Notes under the pieces: model-generated | Databases searched by the model: none | Seen by the model: only the letters and a program-made list of their open reading frames with translations | What the model was told of the DNA's origin: nothing | Shown here: positions 16,109 through 24,171 of the stretch, piece after piece | How positions within the stretch are numbered: position 1 is the stretch's first letter | Layout: every line of letters begins with the position of its first letter | DNA from: Allofournierella massiliensis | GTDB taxonomy: Bacteria > Bacillota > Clostridia > Oscillospirales > Ruminococcaceae | Reading direction: 5' to 3' | DNA: 62,999 nucleotides | Assembly: GCF_021531255.1 (NCBI RefSeq) | Contig: NZ_JAFBIO010000004.1 | Span: 1-62,999, forward strand | Program-made: the position numbers and the translations under genes

Positions 16109-16996
16109 TTACTTTTCTTCCTCTTTGGCCTCGGTTTTTTCCTTGGCGGGCTCCTGCTGGGCCGTCAGGTTTTTGGGGGCGCGCTTGCCGCCGTAGAGGT
16201 AGCGGCATTCCTCCCGCTTATAGAACCGGGGTGCCAGGCTGGAACCCTCGCCCCGCACCTTCAGAGTGCCCGAGACAGGGTTTGTCTCCACCACCACGCC
16301 GTTGCCGTCCGGGGTAGCCACCGTGCTGCCCACCGGGGGAGTGATGCTGTTCAGGTATTCATAGGCCTTCTGTTCATAGGCCAGGCAGCACATCAGCCGG
16401 CCGCAGCTGCCGCTGATCTTGGCCGGGTTGAGGGAGAGCCCCTGTTCCTTGGCCATCTTGATGGATACCGGCTGGAAATCTTTCAAAAACCGGCTGCAGC
16501 AGAAGGGCTGGCCGCAGATGCCAAGGCCGCCCATCATCTTGCTCTCATCCCGCACGCCGATCTGCCGCAGCTCGATCCGGGTATGGAAGACCCCGGCCAG
16601 ATCCTTCACCAGCTCCCGGAAATCGATCCGCCCGTCGGCGGTGAAATAAAACAGGATCTTGGTGCGGTCCAGGGTGTATTCCACATCCACCAGCTTCATT
16701 TCCAGCTTATGGCGGGCGATCCGGTCCACACAGATATCAAAGGCCTTTTTCTCATCGGCCCGGTTCTGGTTCATCCGGCGGATATCCACCGAATCCGCCA
16801 GGCGGACCACGCTCTTCAGCTCCTTGACGATCTGACTGTCGGGGATCTCCTTGACCCCCTGCACCACCTCGGCGCACTCGGTGCCCCGGGCGGTCTCCAC
16901 GATCACATAATCCCCCGCAGCGATCTCGATGCCGGCAGGGTCAAAATAATAGGTTTTTCCGCTCTGTTTAAAGCGGACGGTAATCACTTTTTTCAT
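16109..16996 (-). CDS. ricT: RicT/YaaT (PSP1 domain) protein
   Basis: A 295-residue PSP1-domain protein. The signature segments are ICGQPFCCSRFL and SGSCGRLMCCLAYE, carrying the conserved cysteines that in B. subtilis help the RicT-RicA-RicF complex bind [4Fe-4S] clusters; the complex stimulates RNase Y-dependent mRNA maturation and phosphorelay/competence. The C-terminus (about residues 270-295) is a charged Lys/Glu tail. It lies downstream of holB with the usual tmk-holB-ricT order minus tmk; the gap to holB is 76 bases. A 251-base non-coding gap to the ferredoxin is A/T-rich with no clear feature. Confidence 0.93.
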   Translation of the reverse strand: MKKVITVRFKQSGKTYYFDPAGIEIAAGDYVIVETARGTECAEVVQGVKEIPDSQIVKELKSVVRLADSVDIRRMNQNRADEKKAFDICVDRIARHKLEMKLVDVEYTLDRTKILFYFTADGRIDFRELVKDLAGVFHTRIELRQIGVRDESKMMGGLGICGQPFCCSRFLKDFQPVSIKMAKEQGLSLNPAKISGSCGRLMCCLAYEQKAYEYLNSITPPVGSTVATPDGNGVVVETNPVSGTLKVRGEGSSLAPRFYKREECRYLYGGKRAPKNLTAQQEPAKEKTEAKEEEK

Positions 16997-17072
16997 ATTT
17001 GCTTTCTTCTTTGCCCCAAAGGGGGCCTCCGATCTTTCCCGCCGGGCCAGGGCCGGGCAGGTGGTTTTGTTG

Positions 17073-18035
17073 TCAGCCGGCGCTGCCCGCCAGGGCGGCG
17101 CCCAGGTTTTGCAGCACCAGCTTGGTGTTCACATATCCGCCCAGGGCCTTGAGGGCCCCGCCCGCCAGGGGAATTGCCCGGGCCGCCTCTTCCGGGCTCA
17201 GCCCTTCCAGGCCGCCGTGGGTCAGCGCCCCATCGCACAGGCAGATAAAGGTATCCAGCAGCTGCTGAGCTACCGGCCTGTCCTTTTCAAAGCCGGCCAG
17301 CAGCACCAGAAGGTCGTATTCCCGGCCGGCCGCCAGGGCCCGCACCATTTTGCGGGCCGCCTCAAAGCACTGGCCCTCCGGCCCTTCCTGCCCGGCCCGC
17401 AGGGCTCTGCCGATGCAGCCCCCGAAGGCAGCGGCCAGCAGAGCCGGCTGGCTGCAGGAGGGACAATGCCGGCGCAGGTATTCCTCGCACTCCTCCTCGC
17501 TCACCGGGGAAAAGGTATACTGGGCGCAGCGGCTGCGGATGGTGGGCAGCACCGCCGCAGCGCTGTTGGCCGTGAGAATGAAATGCACGTTTTCCGGCGG
17601 TTCTTCCAGAATTTTCAGCAGAGCATTGGCCCCGGCCCGGGTCATATTCTGGGCACCGTAAAAGATGGCGGCCCGGCCCTCCCCGGTGAGGGCGGTGTTG
17701 AACATCTCCGCCCGCAGGGCACGGATGGCCCCGGCCCGGATCTCGCCCCCGGCGCCGTCGCCCCGGGCGGTGATGACCTCCCGGATCTGGCCGGTGAGCA
17801 CCCTTCCGTCCCCATCCTTTTCGGTGACGGCCTGGCTGGTCTGGCCTTCCACCAGGGCCTGGGCCATCCGCCCTCCCTGGGGATAGAGCAGATCCGCCGC
17901 CAGGCATCTGGCCGCAAAACCGGTGCCGCAGCCCTTTTCTCCCAGAATCAGGATGCTGTGGGGCAGGCGGCCTTCTTCCAGCGCCGCCTGCAGGGAAGCC
18001 ACAGGCCCCCGGTTGCCGATGATCTTTTCCAGCAC
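17073..18035 (-). CDS. holB: DNA polymerase III delta' subunit
   Basis: A 320-residue clamp-loader subunit of the AAA+ fold. The N-terminus IIGNRGPVASLQAAL and the region around the P-loop (GEKGCGTGFAA) are typical; the usual P-loop Lys is replaced by Thr, as expected for delta', which does not hydrolyse ATP. The sensor segment NALLKILEEPPENVHFILT is highly conserved. I choose the GTG at 18035, with GGGAG about ten bases upstream, because the upstream extension to 18137 (MWNLPGL...) is unlike the family and overlaps the promoter. It is the first gene of a holB-ricT pair. Confidence 0.93.
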   Translation of the reverse strand: MLEKIIGNRGPVASLQAALEEGRLPHSILILGEKGCGTGFAARCLAADLLYPQGGRMAQALVEGQTSQAVTEKDGDGRVLTGQIREVITARGDGAGGEIRAGAIRALRAEMFNTALTGEGRAAIFYGAQNMTRAGANALLKILEEPPENVHFILTANSAAAVLPTIRSRCAQYTFSPVSEEECEEYLRRHCPSCSQPALLAAAFGGCIGRALRAGQEGPEGQCFEAARKMVRALAAGREYDLLVLLAGFEKDRPVAQQLLDTFICLCDGALTHGGLEGLSPEEAARAIPLAGGALKALGGYVNTKLVLQNLGAALAGSAG

Positions 18036-18160
18036 GGAAAACCCGCTCCCTTCCCGGCCTGCCGGGAAGGGGAAAGCCGGCAGCGCAGAATTTTGATATA
18101 CAAAGGTATTATAGCACAATCCCGGGAGATTCCACAAGAAAAGCCTGGCCCTTCTAAAGG

Positions 18161-18201
18161 AAAAAGCGCCCTGCCCCGTAATTATGGGGCAGGGCGCTTT
18201 T
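18161..18201. terminator. GC-rich bidirectional terminator
   Basis: AAAAAGCGCCCTGCCCC pairs with GGGGCAGGGCGCTTTT. It ends the rhomboid-like gene on the minus strand. Confidence 0.9.
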
Positions 18202-18224
18202 GATTGGTTTAGTGAGGCGGCGGT

Positions 18225-18863
18225 TTATCTCCATTGGTTTTTCCAGGCTTCCCGCCGCTTGCGGTTCTGGTAATTCTGCCAGAGGGTGGGGCCGAAGAAG
18301 AGGAAGAAGTTGACAAGCCCCAGCACCATGCCCAGCTTATACCACATGCCAGCCCACAGGAAGTCCCACAGGTAAAGGGCGGCGGCGGCGATCCCCATCC
18401 ATTTGACCTTGATGGGCAGGATGAAGAAGAGCAGCACCTCCACATCCGGGTACAGGCAGGCAAAGGCAAAGAACAGGCTGTACAGCAGGGTGCTGCTGGA
18501 ATAGGTGCCCAGCAGCAGGCAGCTGACAATGGCCCCCGCCATGCCGATCAGATAATACAGGGTAAAGCGGAAGCTGCCCCAGCTGTTTTCCAGGGAGGTA
18601 CCCACAAAATACAGAAAATACAGGTCCAGCACCAGGTACAGGGGATTAAAGGTGAGGGGGGGCACAAACACAAAGGTGACCAGCCGCCAGATCTGCCCGT
18701 GCATCAGGCCGCTGCGGCTAAGCGTGATCAAGCCCAGCAGATCCCCATAGAAAAACATGACGATCACCCAGACGACCAGCTGGCCCAGGGCCAGATATTT
18801 GGCCAGATTGGGGATCCCGTATCGGCCAAAGCGCCGTTCCATTTTATAAAGCCAATTATTCAT
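18225..18863 (-). CDS. Rhomboid-fold membrane protein lacking the catalytic serine (pseudo-rhomboid)
   Basis: A 212-residue protein with about six membrane segments. The first-loop element HGQIWRLVTFVFVPP (about residues 55-69) is a rhomboid hallmark. The active-site motif GxSG reads GMAG (residues 107-110), so the nucleophile Ser is Ala; no catalytic His is visible in the last helices. It may therefore be a chaperone-like or binding relative rather than a protease. The C-terminus is basic (RKRREAWKNQWR). It stands alone between two terminators. Identification by motif and topology; an unrelated membrane protein cannot be ruled out. Confidence 0.65.
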   Translation of the reverse strand: MNNWLYKMERRFGRYGIPNLAKYLALGQLVVWVIVMFFYGDLLGLITLSRSGLMHGQIWRLVTFVFVPPLTFNPLYLVLDLYFLYFVGTSLENSWGSFRFTLYYLIGMAGAIVSCLLLGTYSSSTLLYSLFFAFACLYPDVEVLLFFILPIKVKWMGIAAAALYLWDFLWAGMWYKLGMVLGLVNFFLFFGPTLWQNYQNRKRREAWKNQWR

Positions 18864-19410
18864 TACGGTCTTTCTCCTTTTTTCTGAAGACTCCGAAAGA
18901 AGTATGGGCGGTTTTTATCCTTTTGTTGTGGCTTTTCCTATCTGTATTTCAGGAAAATGATATGAGTGAATTGTACCATATTTTCCCGTGCGCATCAACA
19001 AAGCGTTGAACTTCCTTTACTTTCCACTTTTTCCACCGCCCAAATGTGGAAAACTACCCGGTTTCCACCCGGTTTTCCACACTTTCCACCGAGTTTTCAA
19101 CAATCAGGATATAGTACTCTTTGTAAAAAGTGTGTCCGTATTGTAAAAAATGACCCCGTTTTTGCTTTTTCTTTCCCGAGTCCATGGAAATTTCTTTCAT
19201 TTCTGGCTATAAAATACTTTTGTCGCTCTCACCAAAAATATTCGGCATTTTTTTCGTGTCCATGGATTTTTTTGGCGAATTTTAGGGTTTTGAAATCTGC
19301 TTTTTGGCCCCTTTTCCCAGCAAGGGCCTTTTTCTACCTGCCGTAAAACCCGCCAAGTTTTCCACAAAAAGGGCCGCCCTGGTTTTCAGGACGGCCTGTG
19401 GAAAACTTTT
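18864..19410. other. Non-coding A/T-rich region with DnaA-box-like cluster
   Basis: This 547-base gap has no credible gene. Between 19021 and 19110 are seven TTTCCAC-like words, two of them perfect DnaA-box matches to the form used in this organism's origin (TGTGGAAAA at 19045-19053, TTTTCCACA at 19073-19081). Two more perfect boxes (19358-19366 and 19397-19405) form the outer stem of the ABC operon terminator. The middle (19110-19340) is A/T-rich with no clear structure. The rhomboid promoter probably lies at its left end. Confidence 0.55.
19355..19408 (-). terminator. Terminator of the ABC transporter operon
   Basis: On the minus strand, GGCCGTCCTG / CAGGGCGGCC with AAAAC loop, then CTTTTTG. 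An outer stem AAGTTTTCCACA / TGTGGAAAACTT extends it. The outer arms are perfect DnaA boxes. Confidence 0.85.
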
Positions 19411-20205
19411 TCAGGAGAGAAGGGCTCGGTCGTTGGAAAATTCCTCGCCGCTGGCCGTGCTGAACCGCTGAAGCAGGTCCTGCACCGTGAGCTTTTTCTT
19501 TTCCTCCCCGGCTATATCCAGCACCACACGGCCGGCGCTGAGCATGATCAGCCGGTTGCCGTGGGCGATGGCATCCCGCATGTTGTGGGTGACCATCAGG
19601 GTGGTGAGTTTGTTCTCGGCCACGATCTTGTCGGAGAGTTCCAGCACCTTGGCCGCGGTCTTGGGGTCCAGAGCGGCGGTGTGCTCGTCCAGCAAAAGCA
19701 GCCGGGGTTTTTTGAGGGTGGCCATCAGAAGGGTGAGGGCCTGCCGCTGACCGCCGGACAAAAGGCCCACCTTGGCGGTGATGCGATCTTCCAGGCCCAG
19801 TTCCAGCTCCTTGAGTTTTTCCCGGTACTCGGCCAGCTCGGCCCGGGTAATGCCCACCTTCAGGGTGCGGGCATCCCCCCGGCGCGCCGCCAGGGCCAGA
19901 TTTTCGGCAATCTGCATGTTGGGGGCGGTGCCCATCATGGGGTCCTGAAAGACACGGCCCAGATATTTGGCCCGCTTATGCTCGGGCAGGCGGGTCACGT
20001 CAATGCCATCGATGAGAATATTGCCGGAATCCACCGGCCAGGTGCCGGCCACCGCATTGAGCATGGTGCTCTTGCCGGCGCCGTTGCCGCCGATCACCGT
20101 GACAAAATCTCCCTCTTCCAGCCGCAAGCTCAGCCCGTCCAGGGCGGTCTTTTCGTTTACCGTGCCCGGGTTGAAGGTTTTATAGACATTTCTGATCTCA
20201 AGCAT
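19411..20205 (-). CDS. ABC transporter ATP-binding protein (TrpXYZ-type importer)
   Basis: A 264-residue ATPase with Walker A GGNGAGKST, Q-loop, signature LSGGQRQALTLLMATL, Walker B LLLLDEHTAALDPKT and H-loop (VTHNMRD). The DEHTAALDP form and the DSGNILIDGIDV segment are typical of the ATPase paired with ABC_sub_bind (X4) amino-acid importers. It overlaps the permease gene by eight bases and is the last gene of a three-gene operon SBP-permease-ATPase. It acts at the inner face of the membrane. Confidence 0.92.
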   Translation of the reverse strand: MLEIRNVYKTFNPGTVNEKTALDGLSLRLEEGDFVTVIGGNGAGKSTMLNAVAGTWPVDSGNILIDGIDVTRLPEHKRAKYLGRVFQDPMMGTAPNMQIAENLALAARRGDARTLKVGITRAELAEYREKLKELELGLEDRITAKVGLLSGGQRQALTLLMATLKKPRLLLLDEHTAALDPKTAAKVLELSDKIVAENKLTTLMVTHNMRDAIAHGNRLIMLSAGRVVLDIAGEEKKKLTVQDLLQRFSTASGEEFSNDRALLS

Positions 20206-21148
20206 GGCTGGAACCTCCCCGCTTTACCGGCTTTGCAAAATATTTTCCCTTCCAATAGGGGATGGTGAGGAAGATGGCCACGATCAGGGCGCTGATCAGC
20301 TTGAGGTAGTTGGTGTTGATCTCGCTGAGGCTGACCACTGCCTGGATGACCACATAGTAGATGATGGAACCGATGGAAACGGCGATCAGCTTGAGGCCGA
20401 AGTTGTGGAAGATGTGGCTGAAAACCACCTCACCGATGATCACCGCCGCCAGGCCGATGACGATGGCGCCCCGGCCCATGTTGATATCGGCAAAGCTCTG
20501 GTACTGGGCCAGCAGCGCGCCGGAAAGGGCCACCAGGCCGTTGGAGATCATCAGGCCCAGAACGATATTGAAGTTGGTGTTGATGCCCTGGGCCCGGGCC
20601 ATGTGGGGGTTGGCGCCGGTGGCCCGGATGGAGGAGCCCAGCTCAGTGCCGAAGAACCAGTACAGAATGACCACCAGGGCCAGGGTGAACAGGGCTGCCA
20701 CAAAGATGGGGTGCTGCCAGAAGGGCCGTTCCCCCTTGGAAACATCCTGCAGATACCGCAGGGAGACCAGCAGTTCATGGTTGGCCACATTGAGGGACTG
20801 GTTGGCCTTCATCCCCATGATGGCCAGGTTCACCGACCAGAGGCCCAGCTGGGTGAGAATGCCGGCCAGGATGGCGGGGATGCCGCAGGCGGTGTGCAGC
20901 AGGCCTGTGACTATGCCGGCGATCATTCCCACCAGAACGGCCGCCAGAAGGGCCAGCCAGACATTATAGCCGGCGGTGATCAGCATGACGCAGGCCGCGC
21001 CGCCGGTACAGAAAGAGCCGTCCACCGTCAGGTCGGCCACGTCCAGCAGTTTATAGGTGATGTAGACGCCGATTGCCATGATGCCCCAGATCAATCCCTG
21101 GGATACTGCGCCCGGCAAGGCATTGAAAAAACTTGCCAGATTTGCCAT
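20198..21148 (-). CDS. ABC transporter permease (TrpXYZ-type importer)
   Basis: A 316-residue permease with about eight to nine membrane segments, of the BPD_transp_2 (branched-chain type) superfamily. The N-terminal GLIWGIMAIGVYITYKLLDVADLTVDGSF segment is highly conserved in the family that pairs with X4 binding proteins, many of which import tryptophan or tyrosine. It lies between the binding-protein and ATPase genes; a hairpin terminator (21216-21251) separates it from the binding-protein gene, so its level is probably set below that of the latter. Confidence 0.92.
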   Translation of the reverse strand: MANLASFFNALPGAVSQGLIWGIMAIGVYITYKLLDVADLTVDGSFCTGGAACVMLITAGYNVWLALLAAVLVGMIAGIVTGLLHTACGIPAILAGILTQLGLWSVNLAIMGMKANQSLNVANHELLVSLRYLQDVSKGERPFWQHPIFVAALFTLALVVILYWFFGTELGSSIRATGANPHMARAQGINTNFNIVLGLMISNGLVALSGALLAQYQSFADINMGRGAIVIGLAAVIIGEVVFSHIFHNFGLKLIAVSIGSIIYYVVIQAVVSLSEINTNYLKLISALIVAIFLTIPYWKGKYFAKPVKRGGSSHA

Positions 21149-21215
21149 TTTGTTTTCTCTCCTCCCGCCGCGCCGGGGTTGCAGCTCCTTGGGCGCGGCT
21201 TATGCTTTCTACAGC

Positions 21216-21251
21216 AAAAAAGGCAGGAAAGAAATCTCTTTCCTGCCTTTT
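21216..21251 (-). terminator. Intercistronic hairpin between binding-protein and permease genes
   Basis: AAAAGGCAGGAAAGA / TCTTTCCTGCCTTTT with a 4-base loop and T6 on the minus strand. A partial terminator here would favour excess binding protein over permease. Confidence 0.8.
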
Positions 21252-21274
21252 GCAGGTCCTTTTCAGGTTCCGGG

Positions 21275-22288
21275 TCAGGCGATGGGCTCGTAGCCTTCCG
21301 GAATGGTGACGCCCAGAGCCTCGGCAATATCCGGGTTATACTTCTTGGTGAAGTTGGGGGCGTACTCAATGGGCATCTCGCTCACATCGGCCTCGCCGGT
21401 GAGGATCTTGGCCGCCATCTGGCCGGTAGCCACGCCCAGATCATAGTAGCTGATGGAGAGGGTTGCCACGCCGCAACCGGCGCAGATGCCCTCCTCGCCG
21501 GCCACCACCGGTACACCGGCAGGCTGGCAGATGCCGTTGATGATGCCGGTATTGGAGGCCGCCGTGTTGTCGGTGGGCACATAGATCACATCCGCATAGT
21601 CACAGGCGGACTGGGTGACGGCAGAGGCGTCGTTGGAATCGGTGAAGGCAAACTTCTCGGTTTCCAGGCCCGCTTCTTCCAGATAAGAAGCCACCGTATT
21701 CACCTGATATTCACTGTTGGGCTCGGCGCTGCAGTAAAGCAGGCCTACCTTCTGGGCATCCGGGAAGAGCTCCTGAATCATGGCCGCCTGCTGATCCAGC
21801 GGGGCCAGGTCGCTGGTGCCGGACACGTTGGTGCCCACCGTGCCGTTGAAGTCGGAAATGTTCAGGGCCACGCCATACTCGGTGACCGAGGTACCCAGCA
21901 CCGGGATATCGCCGGTGGCAGCCACGGCCGCCTGCAGGGCGGGAGTGGCGTTGGCCAGGATCAGGTCCACACCGTCAGACACAAAGGCGTTGACGATGGT
22001 GTTGCAGGTATTGGGATCGTTGGCGGCGTTCTGCTCGTCAAACTCCACCTGGCCGGGCAGGGCCTCTTCCAGGGCATCCTTAAAGCCCTGGGTGGCTGCG
22101 TCCAGCGCATCGTGGGTGACCAGCTGGCAGATGCCCACCTTATAAGTTTCACCGGAGGCCGAAGCAGCGGAAGAAGCCCCGGAAGCAGAAGCGGCAGAGG
22201 AACCGGCCGAACTGCTGGAAGAGCTGCCGCAGGCGGCCAGGCTCAGGCCCATGACCGCGGTCATGGCCACAGCAAGAATCTTTTTCAT
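21275..22288 (-). CDS. ABC transporter substrate-binding lipoprotein (TrpX-like)
   Basis: A 337-residue lipoprotein of the ABC_sub_bind family. The signal peptide ends in the lipobox SLAAC (Cys20), followed by a Ser/Ala-rich linker and a two-lobed periplasmic-binding-type domain (YKVGICQLVTHDALDAATQG, NAANDPNTCNTI, VGLLYCSAEPNS). TrpX of streptococci, for tryptophan import, is a relative; the substrate here is a guess. It is the first gene of the operon, with a promoter and a twofold operator at 22372-22419 upstream. Confidence 0.9.
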   Translation of the reverse strand: MKKILAVAMTAVMGLSLAACGSSSSSSAGSSAASASGASSAASASGETYKVGICQLVTHDALDAATQGFKDALEEALPGQVEFDEQNAANDPNTCNTIVNAFVSDGVDLILANATPALQAAVAATGDIPVLGTSVTEYGVALNISDFNGTVGTNVSGTSDLAPLDQQAAMIQELFPDAQKVGLLYCSAEPNSEYQVNTVASYLEEAGLETEKFAFTDSNDASAVTQSACDYADVIYVPTDNTAASNTGIINGICQPAGVPVVAGEEGICAGCGVATLSISYYDLGVATGQMAAKILTGEADVSEMPIEYAPNFTKKYNPDIAEALGVTIPEGYEPIA

Positions 22289-22371
22289 GGGTAATAAACT
22301 CCTTCTTTTTTGGGCTCCGGCCGGCTTGCGCCTCCGGGCTCCCCAGGGGATTTGCCCCTGTGTTGTACCTT

Positions 22372-22400
22372 ACTCTATCACTTTAAACCAATAAAGTCAA
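22372..22400 (-). promoter_or_regulatory. Promoter of the ABC importer operon
   Basis: On the minus strand TTGACT (22395-22400), 17-base spacer, TAGAGT (22372-22377). It overlaps a large inverted repeat. Confidence 0.7.
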
Positions 22401-22419
22401 TTCCTTTATTCCTTTAAAG
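22381..22419. promoter_or_regulatory. Twofold operator (two CTTTAAASSAATAAAG half-sites, inverted)
   Basis: CTTTAAACCAATAAAG (22381-22396) and CTTTATTCCTTTAAAG (22404-22419) are inverted copies (14 of 16 bases) separated by seven bases; each is itself near-palindromic. The repeat covers the -35 and part of the spacer of the importer promoter, so a bound protein would block transcription. The regulator is not in the window. Confidence 0.7.
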
Positions 22420-22526
22420 CCACAAAGTGTATAAATTTTGTTACCTTTTCCTGCCCTGCCGCATACAGTGGGGTAACGGCCGGGCGGGAAAGGCTCCCGC
22501 CGGCCCCCATCAAAGGAGGTTATCCC

Positions 22527-23024
22527 ATGGCAACTACCGCAATGCCCGCCTTCGGCGGAAAAACCCTTCAGAGTGGTTCCCAGGGCCCGGATGTGGCGCT
22601 GGTGCAGTCCTGGCTCAACGGCATCCATACCCAGTGGAACGCCGTGCACACCGTGACGGTGGACGGGATCTTCGGTTCCGGCACCGCTGCCTCGGTCAAG
22701 GCTTTCCAGACTCTGGATAACATCGCTGTTACCGGGAAGGTGGATTCCCATACCTGGAACCGGCTGTACAGCCAGTACGCGGGTATTTTCGGGGAAGGGG
22801 AGATTTTCCCGGGCATTTCCATGAAGAGCGGGATGTCCGGCGCCACCGTCAAGAGCGCCCAGGTCCGGCTGAAGTATCTCATCCCCAATTTGGTGGTGGA
22901 CGGCAACTACGGCCCCAACACCAAGAGCGCGGTGCAGAGCTTCCAGATCTGCCAGCGGCTCACCGCTGACGGGGTGCTGGGCAAGATCACCTGGGACGCT
23001 TTGTACAGCCAGGTTTCCGACTGA
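22527..23024 (+). CDS. Peptidoglycan-binding repeat protein without a signal peptide
   Basis: A 165-residue protein made of two PG_binding_1 repeats: residues 15-82 (GSQGPDVALVQSWLNG ... VDGIFGSGTAASVKAFQ) and 95-163 (GMSGATVKSAQVRLKYL ... VDGNYGPNTKSAVQSFQ). Such repeats bind cell-wall peptidoglycan or its precursors. There is no signal peptide or membrane segment, so the protein is either cytoplasmic, exported by another route or released in mother-cell lysis. AAAGGAGG lies eight bases before the ATG. It has its own bidirectional terminator, and its promoter probably lies in the 22420-22510 gap. Confidence 0.88.
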   Translation: MATTAMPAFGGKTLQSGSQGPDVALVQSWLNGIHTQWNAVHTVTVDGIFGSGTAASVKAFQTLDNIAVTGKVDSHTWNRLYSQYAGIFGEGEIFPGISMKSGMSGATVKSAQVRLKYLIPNLVVDGNYGPNTKSAVQSFQICQRLTADGVLGKITWDALYSQVSD

Positions 23025-23054
23025 TCCCGGCCCCGGGCGGCCGCCGCCTCACGC

Positions 23055-23090
23055 AAAAAAGGCTCCCCCTTGTTTGGGGGAGCCTTTTTT
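23055..23090. terminator. Bidirectional terminator
   Basis: AAAAAAGGCTCCCCC / GGGGGAGCCTTTTTT; it serves the PG-binding gene and the convergent AEC transporter gene. Confidence 0.93.
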
Positions 23091-23100
23091 CTGCGGGGCC

Positions 23101-24018
23101 TTACCCGCACAGGATGCACCAGATGGGGAGTGTCACCAGAGAAAGCAGGGTGGTGAATACCACGCACTTGGTGGCAAAGGGAGCGTCGCTGTGATATCGG
23201 GCCGCAAAAATGGCCGAGGTGCTGCCGGCGGGCATACCGGTGAGCAGCACCGATACGCCGGTGGCCACATTGTCCAGCCCGATGAGCCGGCAGGCGATGA
23301 AGACCACCCCAGGCAGCAGCACCAGACGCAGCAGGCTGAACCAGAGGGTATCCTTATTGACAATGGTGCGCAGGTTCACATCCGCCAGGATGGTACCGAT
23401 AATAAACATGGTGAGGGCCGAGTTGCAGTTTCCGATGCTGCGGATGGTCTCGGTGAGGAAGGCGGGCAGGGGAGCCTGGGTAAACATGAGCAGGGTGCCC
23501 AGATACACCGATACCAGGCAGGGGTGGGTGATGGCTTTTTTGATGGTCTCTTTCCGGCTGGTGGAGCCGGTGTTGGTGAAGTAGGAAAGACCGGTGCTCC
23601 AGATCACGATCCGCATGGGGATAAGATAGAAGGAAGCATACAAAAGACCAAGGGCCCCATAGATCCCCTCACAGACCGGGTTGCCCAGAAAGCCCCCGTT
23701 GGAGCAGATGACGCAGTACTGCAGCACCTTCTTCTGCTCCGGCGGGTACCGATTGAAGAGCACCCGGTTCAGGAAGACAAAGGCCACCTGGGTAGCCGCC
23801 GAGATGAGAAGGATCAGGCTGCAGGCGGTGAAGATATCCCAGCTGAATTCAATGAGAAAGCTTTTCAGAATATTGCAGGGGATAACCACATTGACACACA
23901 GATCGGTGAGGCACTTTTTCCCCGATTCATCCACGATTCCTTTCTTTTTCAGCCAAAGCCCCACCAGGATCATCAAAAAAAGCTGAGCCTGCAGGCTGAA
24001 CAATTCCGCAATGGCCAT
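23101..24018 (-). CDS. AEC (auxin efflux carrier) family transporter
   Basis: A 305-residue membrane protein with about ten hydrophobic segments. Features seen are an N-terminal segment FSLQAQLFLMILVGLWLKKKG, a NVVIPCNILKSF stretch, and a C-terminal GMPAGSTSAIFAARY segment as in AEC (PF03547) carriers, some of which move dicarboxylates such as malonate or malate. The substrate is unknown. AAAGGAGACGG precedes the ATG. It is divergent from a LysR gene 153 bases away, a common pairing of target and regulator. Confidence 0.9.
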   Translation of the reverse strand: MAIAELFSLQAQLFLMILVGLWLKKKGIVDESGKKCLTDLCVNVVIPCNILKSFLIEFSWDIFTACSLILLISAATQVAFVFLNRVLFNRYPPEQKKVLQYCVICSNGGFLGNPVCEGIYGALGLLYASFYLIPMRIVIWSTGLSYFTNTGSTSRKETIKKAITHPCLVSVYLGTLLMFTQAPLPAFLTETIRSIGNCNSALTMFIIGTILADVNLRTIVNKDTLWFSLLRLVLLPGVVFIACRLIGLDNVATGVSVLLTGMPAGSTSAIFAARYHSDAPFATKCVVFTTLLSLVTLPIWCILCG

Positions 24019-24071
24019 TTCCCGTCTCCTTTGCCGGGGCGGCCCTCTGACAAAAAAACCGCCCGCAGTTT

Positions 24072-24151
24072 GTACTGTATTTATGATAGCGCGGTTTTTT
24101 ACTGTTGTCTAACTGTTATTTTCAGTTTAAAATACAGATAAATACCTGTAC
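24072..24151. promoter_or_regulatory. Inverted sites in the AEC/LysR divergent promoter
   Basis: GTACTGTATTTATGAT (24072-24087) and, on the opposite strand, GTACAGGTATTTATCTG (complement of 24135-24151) share a GTAC..GTATTTAT core facing inward. The second is also a TACAG-N8-CTGTA dyad. This layout suits a LysR-type recognition/activation pair. Confidence 0.4.
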
Positions 24152-24171
24152 TATAAAGAGAGGGAAGGCTC

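Noticed and set aside
20204-22294. A 696-codon open frame opposite the ABC importer genes
   Set aside because: Crosses three convincing genes and a terminator on the other strand; the sequence is Gly/His/Asp-rich and without motifs.
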